From Ruminococcoides sp052118065 (GTDB lineage Bacteria > Bacillota > Clostridia > Oscillospirales > Acutalibacteraceae), in NCBI GenBank assembly GCA_052118065.1, contig JBQKHY010000013.1, forward strand, positions 1 to 58,587: a DNA stretch of 58,587 bases, read 5' to 3'. The notes beneath the pieces are model-generated. The model worked only from the letters and a program-made list of their open reading frames with translations. It searched no databases and was not told where the DNA came from. Position numbers and translations under genes: made by a program. This document shows, in pieces, positions 22,791 through 31,891 of the stretch (positions within the stretch are counted from its first letter, which is position 1; each line of letters opens with the position of its first letter).

Positions 22791-23373
22791 ATGGAAAGAG
22801 AAAAAAGACTATTTTAAGATTATGTGAAAGTTCTATTATGATTGCACTTGCTACTGTGCTAAGTATGATTAAGTTTGCAAACCTGCCTTTTGGTGGTAGT
22901 GTAACACTTTGAGTATGTTGCCTTTAGTGTTAATTGCCTACCGTTATAAGTGGAAGAGGGGATTGCTTACAGGTGTTGTTTATGGACTTGTACAAATGGT
23001 ACTTGGAGCAAACAACCTTTCTTACGGTACATCAGCTTTGGCAGTTATACTGATTATTTTGTTTGACTACCTTGTAGCCTTTGGTGTAATGGGTTTTGCC
23101 GGTATTTTTAGAGATAAATTTCACAATCAACCTTTGGAAATTGCTTTAGGTGCATTTGTAGCTTGTGCATTAAGATATATCTGTCACTTTATTTCAGGTT
23201 GGGCAGTATGGAAAATGTGGGCACCTGAGGGACAACCTGCTTGGCTATATTCAGTTACATACAATGCAACATATATGGTGCCTGAAACTATTGTAACAAT
23301 TGTTGTGGGTGTATTAATTGCACTTGTACTTGACTTTAGAAAAGACACAGTAGGTGCATTAAAGAGAGCATAA
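22791..23373 (+). pseudogene. thiT: Thiamine ECF transporter S component, two frameshifts
   Basis: ThiT is the membrane substrate-binding component for thiamine uptake. Most of the protein is clear, including ALRYICHFISGW and the thiamine-site region WAPEGQPAWLYSVTYNATYM. The frame is broken twice. After ATG-GAA-AGA-GAA, one A is missing from the run at 22801-22806; adding it gives MEREKKTILRLCESS. One T is missing at 22908-22910 after GGSVTL. Both lesions are single-base losses in homopolymers, so a sequencing or assembly error is as likely as true decay. The riboswitch and RBS (GGAGG) are intact. Confidence 0.9.
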
Positions 23374-23402
23374 GTATTTAACATATATCTACTATTACAG
23401 CA

Positions 23403-23436
23403 AAAAAGCCTAGGGAATAAAACCCTAGGCTTTTTG
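23403..23436. terminator. Bidirectional terminator between thiT and lepA
   Basis: AAAAAGCCTAGGG and CCCTAGGCTTTTT flank a 7-base loop, with T tracts on both strands between convergent genes. Confidence 0.9.
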
Positions 23437-23455
23437 CTTTATATAAAGTTGTAAA

Positions 23456-25267
23456 TTAGTCTGAATCAAGCTTAAGAACTGCCATAAATGCCTCTTGTGG
23501 AACTTCAACAGAACCAAGCTGACGCATTCTCTTCTTACCTTCTTTTTGCTTTTCAAGTAGCTTCTTCTTACGGGTAATGTCACCACCGTAACATTTAGCA
23601 AGAACATCCTTACGCATAGCCTTAACAGTTTCTCTGGCAATAATCTTACCACCGATACAAGCCTGAATAGGTACTTCAAACAACTGTCTTGGGATTTTCT
23701 CCTTTAGCTTTTCTGCCATTTTTCTTGCTCTGCCATATGCTTTATCTGCGTGAATAATAAATGAAAGTGCATCAATTACTTCGCCGTTTAGCATAATGTC
23801 AAGTTTAACCAGCTGACTTTCTCTGTAATCCTTTAGTTCATAGTCAAAGGATGCATAACCTCTTGTTCTGCTTTTTAGTGTGTCGAAGAAATCATAAATA
23901 ATTTCTGCCAGTGGCATTTCGTAGTGAATATCAACTCTGTCTGAGTCAATGTAATCCATACCCACAAAGATACCTCGTCTATCCTGACAAAGTTCCATAA
24001 TGTTACCTACATATTCTGATGGTGCATAAATATGAGCATCAGTCATAGGTTCTTCAGCCTTTGCAATAAGTGCAGGGTCAGGGTAGTTAGTAGGGTTACT
24101 AATCATCTCAACAGTACCGTCAGTTTTTGTGATTCTGTAACTAACTGATGGTGCAGTTGTAATAAGGTCAAGGTTGTATTCTCTTTCAAGTCTTTCTTGG
24201 ATAATTTCCATATGAAGCAGTCCTAAGAAACCACATCTAAAACCAAAGCCCAAAGCAACAGAGGTTTCTGCATCAAATGTTAGTGATGCGTCATTTAGCT
24301 TTAGCTTTTCAAGTGCGTCTCGTAAGTCACCGTACTTTGCACCGTCAGCAGGATAAATACCACAGAAAACCATTGACTGTGCTGCTCTGTAACCCGGTAA
24401 AGGTTCTTCTGCCGGATTAGATACAAGAGTAACTGTATCGCCAACCTGTGCATCCTGTAGGCTTTTGATAGATGCTGCAATATAACCAACTTCACCAGCA
24501 TAAAGACCATCTCTCTGTTCAAGAGAGGTTGCTCTCATATAGCCACATTCAACAACTTGGAATGTACTGCCTGTTGCCATTAGTTTAAATTCATCACCCG
24601 GATGAATTTGACCGTCCTTAACTCTAACATAAATAATAACACCCTTGTAGCTATCGTAGTAACTATCAAAGATTAATGCTCTCAGTGGGTCGTTGTAGTC
24701 ACCTGTAGGAGCAGGTACATCACTGACAATTCTTTCCATAACATCGTGAATGTTAAGACCTGTCTTTGCAGATACACAAGGACAACCCTCTGCCGGAATA
24801 CCGATAACATCTTCGATTTCTTTAATAACTCTGTCCGGGTCGGCACTTGGTAGGTCGATTTTATTAACAACCGGTACAATCTCAAGACCACCGTCAACTG
24901 CAAGATATGTGTTAGCAAGGGTTTGAGCCTCAATACCCTGACTGGCATCAACAACCAGCACAGCACCTTCACAAGCTGCAAGTGAACGAGATACTTCGTA
25001 GTTAAAGTCAACATGACCGGGAGTGTCGATTAAGTTAAATTGATAAGTTTCACCATCATCTGCTTTATATAGTAATGTTACTGCATGAGCCTTAATGGTG
25101 ATACCTCTTTCTCTTTCAAGGTCCATATCATCCAGAATTTGGTCTTCCATTTCTCTCTTTGCAACTGATTCTGTCTGTTCAAGAATACGGTCGGCAAGGG
25201 TGGATTTACCATGGTCGATATGAGCAATTATGCTGAAATTTCTAATTTTGTCTTGTGGAAATGACAT
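23456..25267 (-). CDS. lepA: Elongation factor 4 (LepA), translational GTPase
   Basis: This 603-residue GTPase acts on stalled or maturing ribosomes. G motifs are AHIDHGKSTL (G1), ERGITIKAHAVTL (G2), DTPGHVDFNYEV (G3), NKIDLPSADPD (G4). The LepA-specific C-terminal domain (GGKIIARETVKAMRKDVLAKCYGGD) is complete. Length is normal. AAAGGTG is 7 bases before the ATG. It is monocistronic, with its own terminator shared with thiT. Confidence 0.98.
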   Translation of the reverse strand: MSFPQDKIRNFSIIAHIDHGKSTLADRILEQTESVAKREMEDQILDDMDLERERGITIKAHAVTLLYKADDGETYQFNLIDTPGHVDFNYEVSRSLAACEGAVLVVDASQGIEAQTLANTYLAVDGGLEIVPVVNKIDLPSADPDRVIKEIEDVIGIPAEGCPCVSAKTGLNIHDVMERIVSDVPAPTGDYNDPLRALIFDSYYDSYKGVIIYVRVKDGQIHPGDEFKLMATGSTFQVVECGYMRATSLEQRDGLYAGEVGYIAASIKSLQDAQVGDTVTLVSNPAEEPLPGYRAAQSMVFCGIYPADGAKYGDLRDALEKLKLNDASLTFDAETSVALGFGFRCGFLGLLHMEIIQERLEREYNLDLITTAPSVSYRITKTDGTVEMISNPTNYPDPALIAKAEEPMTDAHIYAPSEYVGNIMELCQDRRGIFVGMDYIDSDRVDIHYEMPLAEIIYDFFDTLKSRTRGYASFDYELKDYRESQLVKLDIMLNGEVIDALSFIIHADKAYGRARKMAEKLKEKIPRQLFEVPIQACIGGKIIARETVKAMRKDVLAKCYGGDITRKKKLLEKQKEGKKRMRQLGSVEVPQEAFMAVLKLDSD

Positions 25268-25326
25268 ATAATCACCTTTATATTAAAACTTTCCTTTTTA
25301 TTTATTATCCATATTATTATAACATA

Positions 25327-25356
25327 TAAAAAATTGCCCGACAAGGTGTCAGGCAA
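25327..25356 (-). terminator. Terminator of the LCP-family gene
   Basis: On the minus strand, TTGCCTGAC pairs with GTCGGGCAA, followed by TTTTTT. Confidence 0.85.
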
Positions 25357-25368
25357 CTTCTTTAGATT

Positions 25369-26835
25369 TTATTTTAAATCTGTGTAAATGTAGTGAGAAA
25401 TATCTTTTCTTGTGTCTTTCCAACTGTTCATTTGGATAATCCATGCACCTGCATCAGTTGTTCCATCTGTCCAACCTGAAGTTTCTTCCGGATAACACTT
25501 GTCACTGGTTTTGTAGGTGAAGAATTTGTAACTGTACTTAATTAGCCAGTTTAAATCATTCTTGCTTAAATCAGTTAGAATATATTTCTTTAGCTTGTTT
25601 GTAATGTCCTTAATTTCCTTAACTGAAGAATCTTTGTATGACTCAACAAGTCCCATTAACATTCTTCTTTGACGAGATGTTCTTGTAAAGTCTGAACCTG
25701 AGAATTGTTCTGAACCTCTGTCACGACAGAACCAAAGTGCCTGTTGACCGTTTAATTTCTGTGAACCGTCCTTAACCTGTACTTCGCCATAAGTACCGGC
25801 TTGACCGTTCTTGTTTAACTGCCAGTTAATGTAGCCACATTCATCCTGATCAAGCTGAACATCAACACCACCAAGGGCATCTACAATATCTTTAAACTTG
25901 CTAAAGCCTACTGAAATGTAGTTATCAATTTTGATACCATAGTTCTTTTCAATAGTTTTTACTGCTAACTTTGGACCACCATAGGCAAATGCTGCGTTTA
26001 GTTTATCTTTGTTGTAGCCGTCAATATCGACATAAGTGTCACGCATAAATGAGCTGAACTTAATTTCCTTGTTGTTGCTGTCAATAGATACAAGAATCAT
26101 TGAGTCTGAACGGCTGGTGCCATTGTCAGGTGCATCAGTACCTAGCAGAATAATATTTTTAACTGCAGGGTTAGTGTAGCACTTAACACCATCAACCTTT
26201 ACAGTAGTAGTTTTGCCTCTCTTAATGTCAAGACCTGTTGTATCGAACTTACCGTTGTGCCAACCGGTTTTACTGTCAAATGTGTAGTTTAAGTATAATT
26301 TACCTGACATATCGGAATTGCTGATTTTAAAAGTGAATTTATCTGTTTTCTTTGGTAGGTTTGTAGTATGAGAATCTAGCTTTGCATTTTTGTAAGTTTT
26401 GTTTACAACTTCCTTTGCATAATCCTCAGGAAAACCACCTACAGCAGTATATTCAATACTTTTTAAGTCATAGCTTATAGAGTCTAGCTTGTAAGAATCT
26501 TTAGAATCCTTTTCTTTAGTGTATTTTAAGTCAACAGGAAAGCCCTTTACTTCATAAGTTTCATTTGTCAAATCAGCTTTTGCAGTTAGAGAAAGTTCCT
26601 CATCACCTGAATTTGCTTTGTCTTTGTCATAGTCAATACTATCAACTTTAAAGTCAAAGTTAAAACCACTAATCTTCTGACTTGATAGACCTTTATCATT
26701 CTGTAAATCCTTTATCATTCTTGACTCGCTAAGTGACATAGGATTTCTCAATACAAAATAAAGTGTTATTGCAATAGCTGCAACAACCACTACTCCTATT
26801 ACGGAGAAAAGTATTATTTTAGATTTTTTACCCAT
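25369..26835 (-). CDS. LytR-CpsA-Psr (LCP) family cell-wall ligase
   Basis: This 488-residue membrane protein has one N-terminal transmembrane helix (about 7-29) and an outside C-terminal LCP domain (about 227-420). LCP enzymes attach anionic polymers or polysaccharides to peptidoglycan. Seen: NIILLGTDA, RSDSMILVSID, FSSFMRDTYVDI, DKLNAAFAYGG, and RTSRQRRM. Unusually, about 190 residues (35-225) of non-LCP sequence separate the helix from the catalytic domain. AAGGAGG lies upstream of the ATG. Its neighbours murF and ddl are also cell-wall genes. Confidence 0.9.
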   Translation of the reverse strand: MGKKSKIILFSVIGVVVVAAIAITLYFVLRNPMSLSESRMIKDLQNDKGLSSQKISGFNFDFKVDSIDYDKDKANSGDEELSLTAKADLTNETYEVKGFPVDLKYTKEKDSKDSYKLDSISYDLKSIEYTAVGGFPEDYAKEVVNKTYKNAKLDSHTTNLPKKTDKFTFKISNSDMSGKLYLNYTFDSKTGWHNGKFDTTGLDIKRGKTTTVKVDGVKCYTNPAVKNIILLGTDAPDNGTSRSDSMILVSIDSNNKEIKFSSFMRDTYVDIDGYNKDKLNAAFAYGGPKLAVKTIEKNYGIKIDNYISVGFSKFKDIVDALGGVDVQLDQDECGYINWQLNKNGQAGTYGEVQVKDGSQKLNGQQALWFCRDRGSEQFSGSDFTRTSRQRRMLMGLVESYKDSSVKEIKDITNKLKKYILTDLSKNDLNWLIKYSYKFFTYKTSDKCYPEETSGWTDGTTDAGAWIIQMNSWKDTRKDISHYIYTDLK

Positions 26836-26867
26836 ATTATCAAATTACCCTCCTTGAATTTTAGCAA

Positions 26868-26911
26868 AATTCCATAATGGAATTATACCACTATACAATA
26901 TATAATATCAA
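26868..26911 (-). promoter_or_regulatory. Promoter of the LCP gene with an overlapping palindrome
   Basis: On the minus strand, TTGATA (26911-26906) and TATAAT (26887-26882) have an 18-base spacer and a TGG extension. The perfect palindrome AATTCCAT-A-ATGGAATT (26868-26884) overlaps the -10 and start site, a classic repressor position. Confidence 0.55.
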
Positions 26912-26970
26912 TACTTGTTACAACATTGATATATAAATGTGCTTATTATTATATGTATGTAAAAAGTAAT

Positions 26971-26996
26971 AAAAAAATCAGCCCCTAAGGGCTGAT
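26971..26996 (-). terminator. Terminator of ddl-murF
   Basis: The minus-strand stem ATCAGCCC/GGGCTGAT (loop TTAG) is followed by TTTTTTT. Confidence 0.9.
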
Positions 26997-27003
26997 AGTT
27001 AAT

Positions 27004-28359
27004 TTATTCTGTAATTGCTTCTACAATTTCTTCAAAGTGCATTGAATGACTTGCTTTTATAAGGATTGCATCATTGTCTTTCAGAATACTTGGTAATTCT
27101 TTAATCAAACTTTCGTTATTATCAAAGTGATAACCCTTAGTATTCTTTAACTGACTTTGCATTTCTTTTGCTAAGTCACCAACTGTAATCAGCACATCAA
27201 TCTTACATTCTTCAGCTTTAGCACCAACTTCCTTGTGCAAGAGGATTTCATCTTTGCCAAGTTCCTTCATATCACCAAGGATACATACCTTTCTGGGATT
27301 GCTAAAGTTAGCAATTGAGTCAATAGATGCTTTAGTTGAAGTAGGGTTAGCGTTGTAACAGTCATCAATTACTGTGTATTTGTCAGTTTTGATAACATTG
27401 TTTCTGCCACCGATTGTACTGTAGCTTTCGATACCTCTGACAATTTCTTCATCAGTCATTCCAAGGTATTTACCGATAGCAACTGAAGCCATTGCATTTG
27501 CTACCATATGGTTACCGATTGCAGGTACAGTAACAGGAATACTTTTGCCATCAAAATGCAGATTACACTTGATGCCATTTTCACTGTTGTTTTCTATAAT
27601 TTCACCGTAATATTTGTTGGTGTCATTTAGACCGTAGAAAGTAGGGACAATGCCTTTGTACTCTTTAACGGTACTTAACTTGTCATCATCGCCACACAAG
27701 AAGATTTTGCCGTCTTTCTGTATATTTTTAAACATTTCTGTTTTAGCCTTTAGTACACCGGCTCTGTCACCTAAATTTTCTAGGTGGCAACAGCCAATGT
27801 TAGTGATAACACAAATATTAGGTTTAACTATTTTAGAAAGTCTGGTCATTTCACCAAAATCGGAAATACCCATCTCAATAATAGCTACTTCTGTATCTTC
27901 TTCCATAGCAAATAGTGTAAGTGGTACACCAAGTTCATTGTTAAAGTTACCTTGTGTTTTGTGTACCTTAAACTTTTCCTTTAATACTGATGCCAACATT
28001 TCTTTAGTGGAGGTTTTACCTACACTGCCTGTTACACCGATGAAAGGAATTGTGAAAAGGCTTCTGTAGTATTCTGCAATATCCTTAACTGCTTGTAATG
28101 TACTTTCTACAACAATTTGAGGAATATCACAATCAATTTTTTCTTCAACTAATGCACAAACTGCACCTTGACTGTATGTCATAGGTACAAACTTGTGACC
28201 ATCAACCTTTTCACCTTTAATAGCAACAAACATAGAATTTTCTTTTGCTTGTCTTGAGTCAGTAACAATAGAAGTTACCTTAGTATTTAGATTTTCTTCT
28301 GCACCGATAAATTTACCGTTACAGCTATCTAGTATTTCTTTTATAGTTATAGCTTTCAT
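27004..28359 (-). CDS. murF: UDP-MurNAc-tripeptide--D-Ala-D-Ala ligase
   Basis: This 451-residue ATP-dependent ligase adds the D-Ala-D-Ala dipeptide to the cytoplasmic peptidoglycan precursor. The P-loop is GVTGSVGKTSTKEM. Other Mur motifs are EMGISDFGEM, ITNIGCCHLENLGDR and DDCYNANPTSTKASID. Length is typical. It starts one base after the ddl stop, so the dipeptide-making and dipeptide-adding enzymes are coupled. Confidence 0.97.
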   Translation of the reverse strand: MKAITIKEILDSCNGKFIGAEENLNTKVTSIVTDSRQAKENSMFVAIKGEKVDGHKFVPMTYSQGAVCALVEEKIDCDIPQIVVESTLQAVKDIAEYYRSLFTIPFIGVTGSVGKTSTKEMLASVLKEKFKVHKTQGNFNNELGVPLTLFAMEEDTEVAIIEMGISDFGEMTRLSKIVKPNICVITNIGCCHLENLGDRAGVLKAKTEMFKNIQKDGKIFLCGDDDKLSTVKEYKGIVPTFYGLNDTNKYYGEIIENNSENGIKCNLHFDGKSIPVTVPAIGNHMVANAMASVAIGKYLGMTDEEIVRGIESYSTIGGRNNVIKTDKYTVIDDCYNANPTSTKASIDSIANFSNPRKVCILGDMKELGKDEILLHKEVGAKAEECKIDVLITVGDLAKEMQSQLKNTKGYHFDNNESLIKELPSILKDNDAILIKASHSMHFEEIVEAITE

Positions 28360-28360
28360 A

Positions 28361-29410
28361 TTACTTATACTTCTTTAATGATACTTCAATAATCTGTTCA
28401 CATAGGTCCTCGTAATTTGTACCAAGAACTAATGCTTCCTGTGGTAGTAGACTTGTAGGTGTCATACCCGGTAGTGAGTTAGCCTCCAGACAGTATGTAT
28501 TGTTATCCTTATCTAGTAGGAAGTCAATTCTTGCATAAGAGTCAAGGTTAAGTGCCTTGAATGCCTTTTCAGCTTCACTTTGCATTTTCTTTGTAACTTC
28601 TTCTGATAATTCGGCAGGACATACATCCTTAGTTTTACCTGCCTGATACTTGTTTACATAATCATAGAAACCACTTTCAGGGATAATTTCAATAATAGGA
28701 AGAGCTTTGCCTTCAATTAAACCGATAGAAAATTCTCTACCTTTAATATATTCTTCAACAACAACTTCATCTTCCCAAGCAAAAGCCTCATCCATTGCTT
28801 TGTCAAAGTCTTTCTTGTCTTCAACAATAGAAACACCAACAGAAGAACCACCGTTACAAGGCTTTACAACACAAGGGAAGTTGTTCCACTTATCAATTGT
28901 ACCGTTTTTCTTGTCAGCAGGAGTGAAAATTTCACCCTCGGGAACAGAAACCCTGTTTTGTTTTAGAACACTTTTTGTAACACCCTTGTTCATTGCAATT
29001 GCACAACCAAGGTAGTTAGGACCTGTATATTTAATTCCAAGCATATCAAGTGTAGCTTGAATTTGACCATTCTCGCCAACACCACCATGTAAAGCTAAGA
29101 ATGTAATATCTGCTTTTCTGCAAATATCAGCAACATTGTCACCTAGGAAACAGTCACTCTGATTCTTTCTTGATGCCTTAACAGCCTTTAAATCAGGTAC
29201 AAGCTCATCAACAGTTATATCACCGGCAAATGAATAGTTGTTCTCAAATAGTTCATCAATATCACAAGGTGATTCCTCGTAACCCATAAATACATCAAGA
29301 AGAACAACATTGTGACCTTTCTTTCTTAATGCGTTATATACTTGCTTACCGGAAACTATGGATACATTTCTTTCGCTACATAGTCCACCGGCTAATACTA
29401 CAATTTTCAT
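28361..29410 (-). CDS. ddl: D-alanine--D-alanine ligase
   Basis: This 349-residue ATP-grasp enzyme makes D-Ala-D-Ala for MurF. Motifs: LAGGLCSERNVSIVSG, LALHGGVGENGQIQ, CVVKPCNGGSSVGVSIV, VEEYIKGREFSIGLI and EANSLPGMTPTSLLP. The NKYQAGKT loop keeps the Tyr typical of D-Ala-D-Ala rather than D-Ala-D-lactate ligases, which predicts vancomycin sensitivity (inference). AGGAGAG precedes the ATG. Confidence 0.97.
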   Translation of the reverse strand: MKIVVLAGGLCSERNVSIVSGKQVYNALRKKGHNVVLLDVFMGYEESPCDIDELFENNYSFAGDITVDELVPDLKAVKASRKNQSDCFLGDNVADICRKADITFLALHGGVGENGQIQATLDMLGIKYTGPNYLGCAIAMNKGVTKSVLKQNRVSVPEGEIFTPADKKNGTIDKWNNFPCVVKPCNGGSSVGVSIVEDKKDFDKAMDEAFAWEDEVVVEEYIKGREFSIGLIEGKALPIIEIIPESGFYDYVNKYQAGKTKDVCPAELSEEVTKKMQSEAEKAFKALNLDSYARIDFLLDKDNNTYCLEANSLPGMTPTSLLPQEALVLGTNYEDLCEQIIEVSLKKYK

Positions 29411-29855
29411 TTCTTACTCTCCTATATATCTTAGGCTAAATTTTAATACCGTTTTATTATAATACATTTAATACGAAAATTCAATTGACATATATACAAA
29501 GTAAAGTTTGATTTAAAGTTCTTATTTATACAATGTGGGAAATCCACAACTTACATTTATATTGTATAGAAGAATGAAAAAGCCAGCATTTATGGGGTTT
29601 ATAATTAAACTGTTCAATTATATAAATGAATGTTAAATAATTGTTAGCTTTTTGTTTTCCAACATTTAATCTGCGAAAAACAAAAAATAAAAGGTAAAAT
29701 GTTGAAAATCCAACTCGTTTAATACAGGCAATATAGGGGTAGATTATTAACAATTAATTCATTAACAGAATTATATATAGTCATAATAGTATAAAAATTG
29801 TTAGGTATGTGGAGATTATTATATTTATATCAGCACAATGCACAAACGAAAGAAC
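29411..29855. other. A/T-rich intergenic stretch
   Basis: This is the upstream half of a 588-base gap between ddl and the ydj-like operon. The only open frame of note (29526-29753, minus) has poor composition and no ribosome site. No RNA structure or repeat stands out. Confidence 0.5.
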
Positions 29856-29931
29856 CTTTTGTTGTACAAGCCTACAAAAGTCCAAAAAAAAGAAAATAAT
29901 GCTTGAAATCAACAAATAGTGGGTGTATTAT
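29856..29931 (+). promoter_or_regulatory. Promoter and candidate operator of the ydj-like operon
   Basis: TTGAAA (29903-29908) and TATTAT (29926-29931) have a 17-base spacer. The inverted repeat CTTTTGT-N11-ACAAAAG (29856-29880) ends 22 bases before the -35 and may bind the operon's DeoR regulator. A small hairpin GCCCTT/AAGGGC (29952-29968) lies in the leader. Confidence 0.6.
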
Positions 29932-29998
29932 ATAGGTGTCAAATAAATAAAGCCCTTCGGTAAAGGGCAAAAAATTAATTCATAAAGGAGATTTATTT

Positions 29999-31096
29999 AT
30001 GCATGCTTTAAAAAGATTCGGAACAGCATTTGGTGGCTACAAGATGATGGAAAACTATCCGGAACCTGAATGTGGTCCAGACGACATTATTCTTGAGATC
30101 AAGGCAGCAGCAATTTGTGGTGCTGACATGAAACATTGGGGTGTTGACAACGGTTATGATGATACAAACTGTGAAGGTCAACAGCAGTCAGTTCGTGGTC
30201 ATGAATTCGCAGGAGAAATCGTAAAGGTTGGCGAAAATGTAAAGGACTGGCATGTAGGTCAGAGAGTTGTATCAGATAACAGTGCTCATGTTTGTGGTGT
30301 TTGCCCAGCTTGTGAACAGGGTGACTTCCTATGTTGTGAACACAAGGTTAACCTTGGTCTAGACAACAACACATGGGGTGGCGGTTTCTCAAAGTACTGT
30401 AAAGTACCCGGTGAAATCCTAGCAATTCACAAACACGCAATTTGGGAAATCCCAGAAGGTGTTAAGTATGAAGAAGCAGCAGTTCTTGATCCTATCTGTA
30501 ACGCTTACAAGGCAGTTGCTCAGCAGTCTCACCTAATTCCTGGTCAGGATGTTGTAGTATTCGGTACAGGTCCTCTTGGCCTATTCTCAGTACAGATTGC
30601 AAAGCTAATGGGTGCTGTAAACATTGTTATGGTTGGTCTTGACGATGATGTAGAAGTTAGATTCCCGGTTGCTAAGGAACTTGGTGCTACACATTGTGTT
30701 AACGGTTCTAAGGAAGATGTTGTTGCTAGATGTACAGAAATCTGTGGCAGAGATAACCTAGGTTTAGTTATTGAATGTTCAGGTGCTAATGTAGCTCTTA
30801 AGCAGGCACTTGAAATGACAAGACCAAACGCAGAAATCGTTAGAGTTGGTATGGGCTTTAAGCCACTTGAATTCTCAATCAACGATGTAACATCTTGGAA
30901 CAAGAGTATTATCGGTCATATGGCTTATGACTCAACTTCTTGGAGAAACTGTATCAGACTTCTTCAGTCAGGTCAGATTAAGGTTCAGCCAATGATCACT
31001 CACAGAATTGGTCTTTCACAGTGGAAGGAAGGCTTCGATGCAATGGCAAAGAAGAAAGCTATTAAGGTTATCTTCCATTACGATTACAACGACTAA
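29999..31096 (+). CDS. ydjL: Zn-dependent dehydrogenase, YdjL-like
   Basis: This 365-residue medium-chain dehydrogenase carries the catalytic-zinc residues CGADMKHW and RGHEFAGE, the structural-zinc loop CGVCPACEQGDFLCC, and the Rossmann motif GTGPLGLFSVQIAKLMGA. As recalled, E. coli YdjL shares long identical stretches such as NSWGGGFSKYC-type and LGLVIECSGAN segments. It would oxidise a hydroxyl of a polyol or sugar acid with NAD(P). It is the first gene of a seven-gene run with AAAGGAG before the ATG. Confidence 0.88.
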   Translation: MHALKRFGTAFGGYKMMENYPEPECGPDDIILEIKAAAICGADMKHWGVDNGYDDTNCEGQQQSVRGHEFAGEIVKVGENVKDWHVGQRVVSDNSAHVCGVCPACEQGDFLCCEHKVNLGLDNNTWGGGFSKYCKVPGEILAIHKHAIWEIPEGVKYEEAAVLDPICNAYKAVAQQSHLIPGQDVVVFGTGPLGLFSVQIAKLMGAVNIVMVGLDDDVEVRFPVAKELGATHCVNGSKEDVVARCTEICGRDNLGLVIECSGANVALKQALEMTRPNAEIVRVGMGFKPLEFSINDVTSWNKSIIGHMAYDSTSWRNCIRLLQSGQIKVQPMITHRIGLSQWKEGFDAMAKKKAIKVIFHYDYND

Positions 31097-31135
31097 TAGT
31101 TAATTTAAAAGGTATTTATATAGAGGGTATAAAAA

Positions 31136-31840
31136 ATGAGAAAACTTTTGATTGCTCCTTCAGTGGGCTGTTGTGATTTATTTCATGTTGAAGAACAAAT
31201 GAAGATAATCAATGAAAAATCAGATTTTCTTCATATGGATATTAAAGATGGCGTATATGTTCCAAGTTATGGTATTGGTCCTGATTATTTAGATTATCTT
31301 AATAAACATATTGATAACCTAAAGCCAATGGATGCTCACCTAATGATTAAGCATCCTCAACAGTATCTTGAAACATTCGCTAAAGCAGGTGCTACTTACA
31401 TTACACCTCACACAGATTGTATCGAAGGTGATGCTTTCGTAACAATCAACAAGATTAAAGAGTTAGGATGCAAAGCCGGTGTTGCTTTAAGTCCATCAGT
31501 TCCACTGGAAGCAATCGAGTTTTATCTTCCATTACTTGATAAGGTAACAATAATGATTGTTGATCCCGGCATTTCAGGACAGAAGGTTGATCCTCAGATG
31601 TTTGTTAAGATTAAGAAGTTGGCAAAGATTAGAAAAGAAAGAAATCTAAACTTCTTAATTGAAGCAGACGGTTCAATGAACAAAGAGCTATATGCTCCAC
31701 TTTATAAAGCAGGTGCTGATATGGTTATTCTTGGTCCTCCTGCTCTATGGAACAAGGATGAAGATTTCTCAAAGGCTTGGGAAATTATGGAAAATGAAGT
31801 TGAAACGGAACTTCAGGGTGTCGAAAGGGATGCAATCTAA
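31136..31840 (+). CDS. Ribulose-phosphate/allulose-6-phosphate 3-epimerase family (AlsE-like)
   Basis: This 234-residue TIM-barrel epimerase has metal ligands H33 and D35 (FLHMDIKDG), H68 (DAHLMIKHP) and the Asp in IEADGSM, plus the VDPGISGQ phosphate loop. The C-terminal LGPPALWNKDEDF resembles AlsE more than Rpe. It would invert C3 of a ketose phosphate. The E. coli ydj cluster lacks this gene, so it adds a step here. It lies 39 bases after the dehydrogenase. Confidence 0.85.
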   Translation: MRKLLIAPSVGCCDLFHVEEQMKIINEKSDFLHMDIKDGVYVPSYGIGPDYLDYLNKHIDNLKPMDAHLMIKHPQQYLETFAKAGATYITPHTDCIEGDAFVTINKIKELGCKAGVALSPSVPLEAIEFYLPLLDKVTIMIVDPGISGQKVDPQMFVKIKKLAKIRKERNLNFLIEADGSMNKELYAPLYKAGADMVILGPPALWNKDEDFSKAWEIMENEVETELQGVERDAI

Positions 31841-31891
31841 ATGAGGAATTAAAAGTTACGGAAACTTTTAAAAAATAAAAAGGAGAAAATA

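Noticed and set aside
29526..29753. A 75-residue minus-strand frame in the gap before the ydj-like operon
   Set aside because: It has no ribosome site, no recognisable composition, and lies in A/T-rich regulatory DNA.
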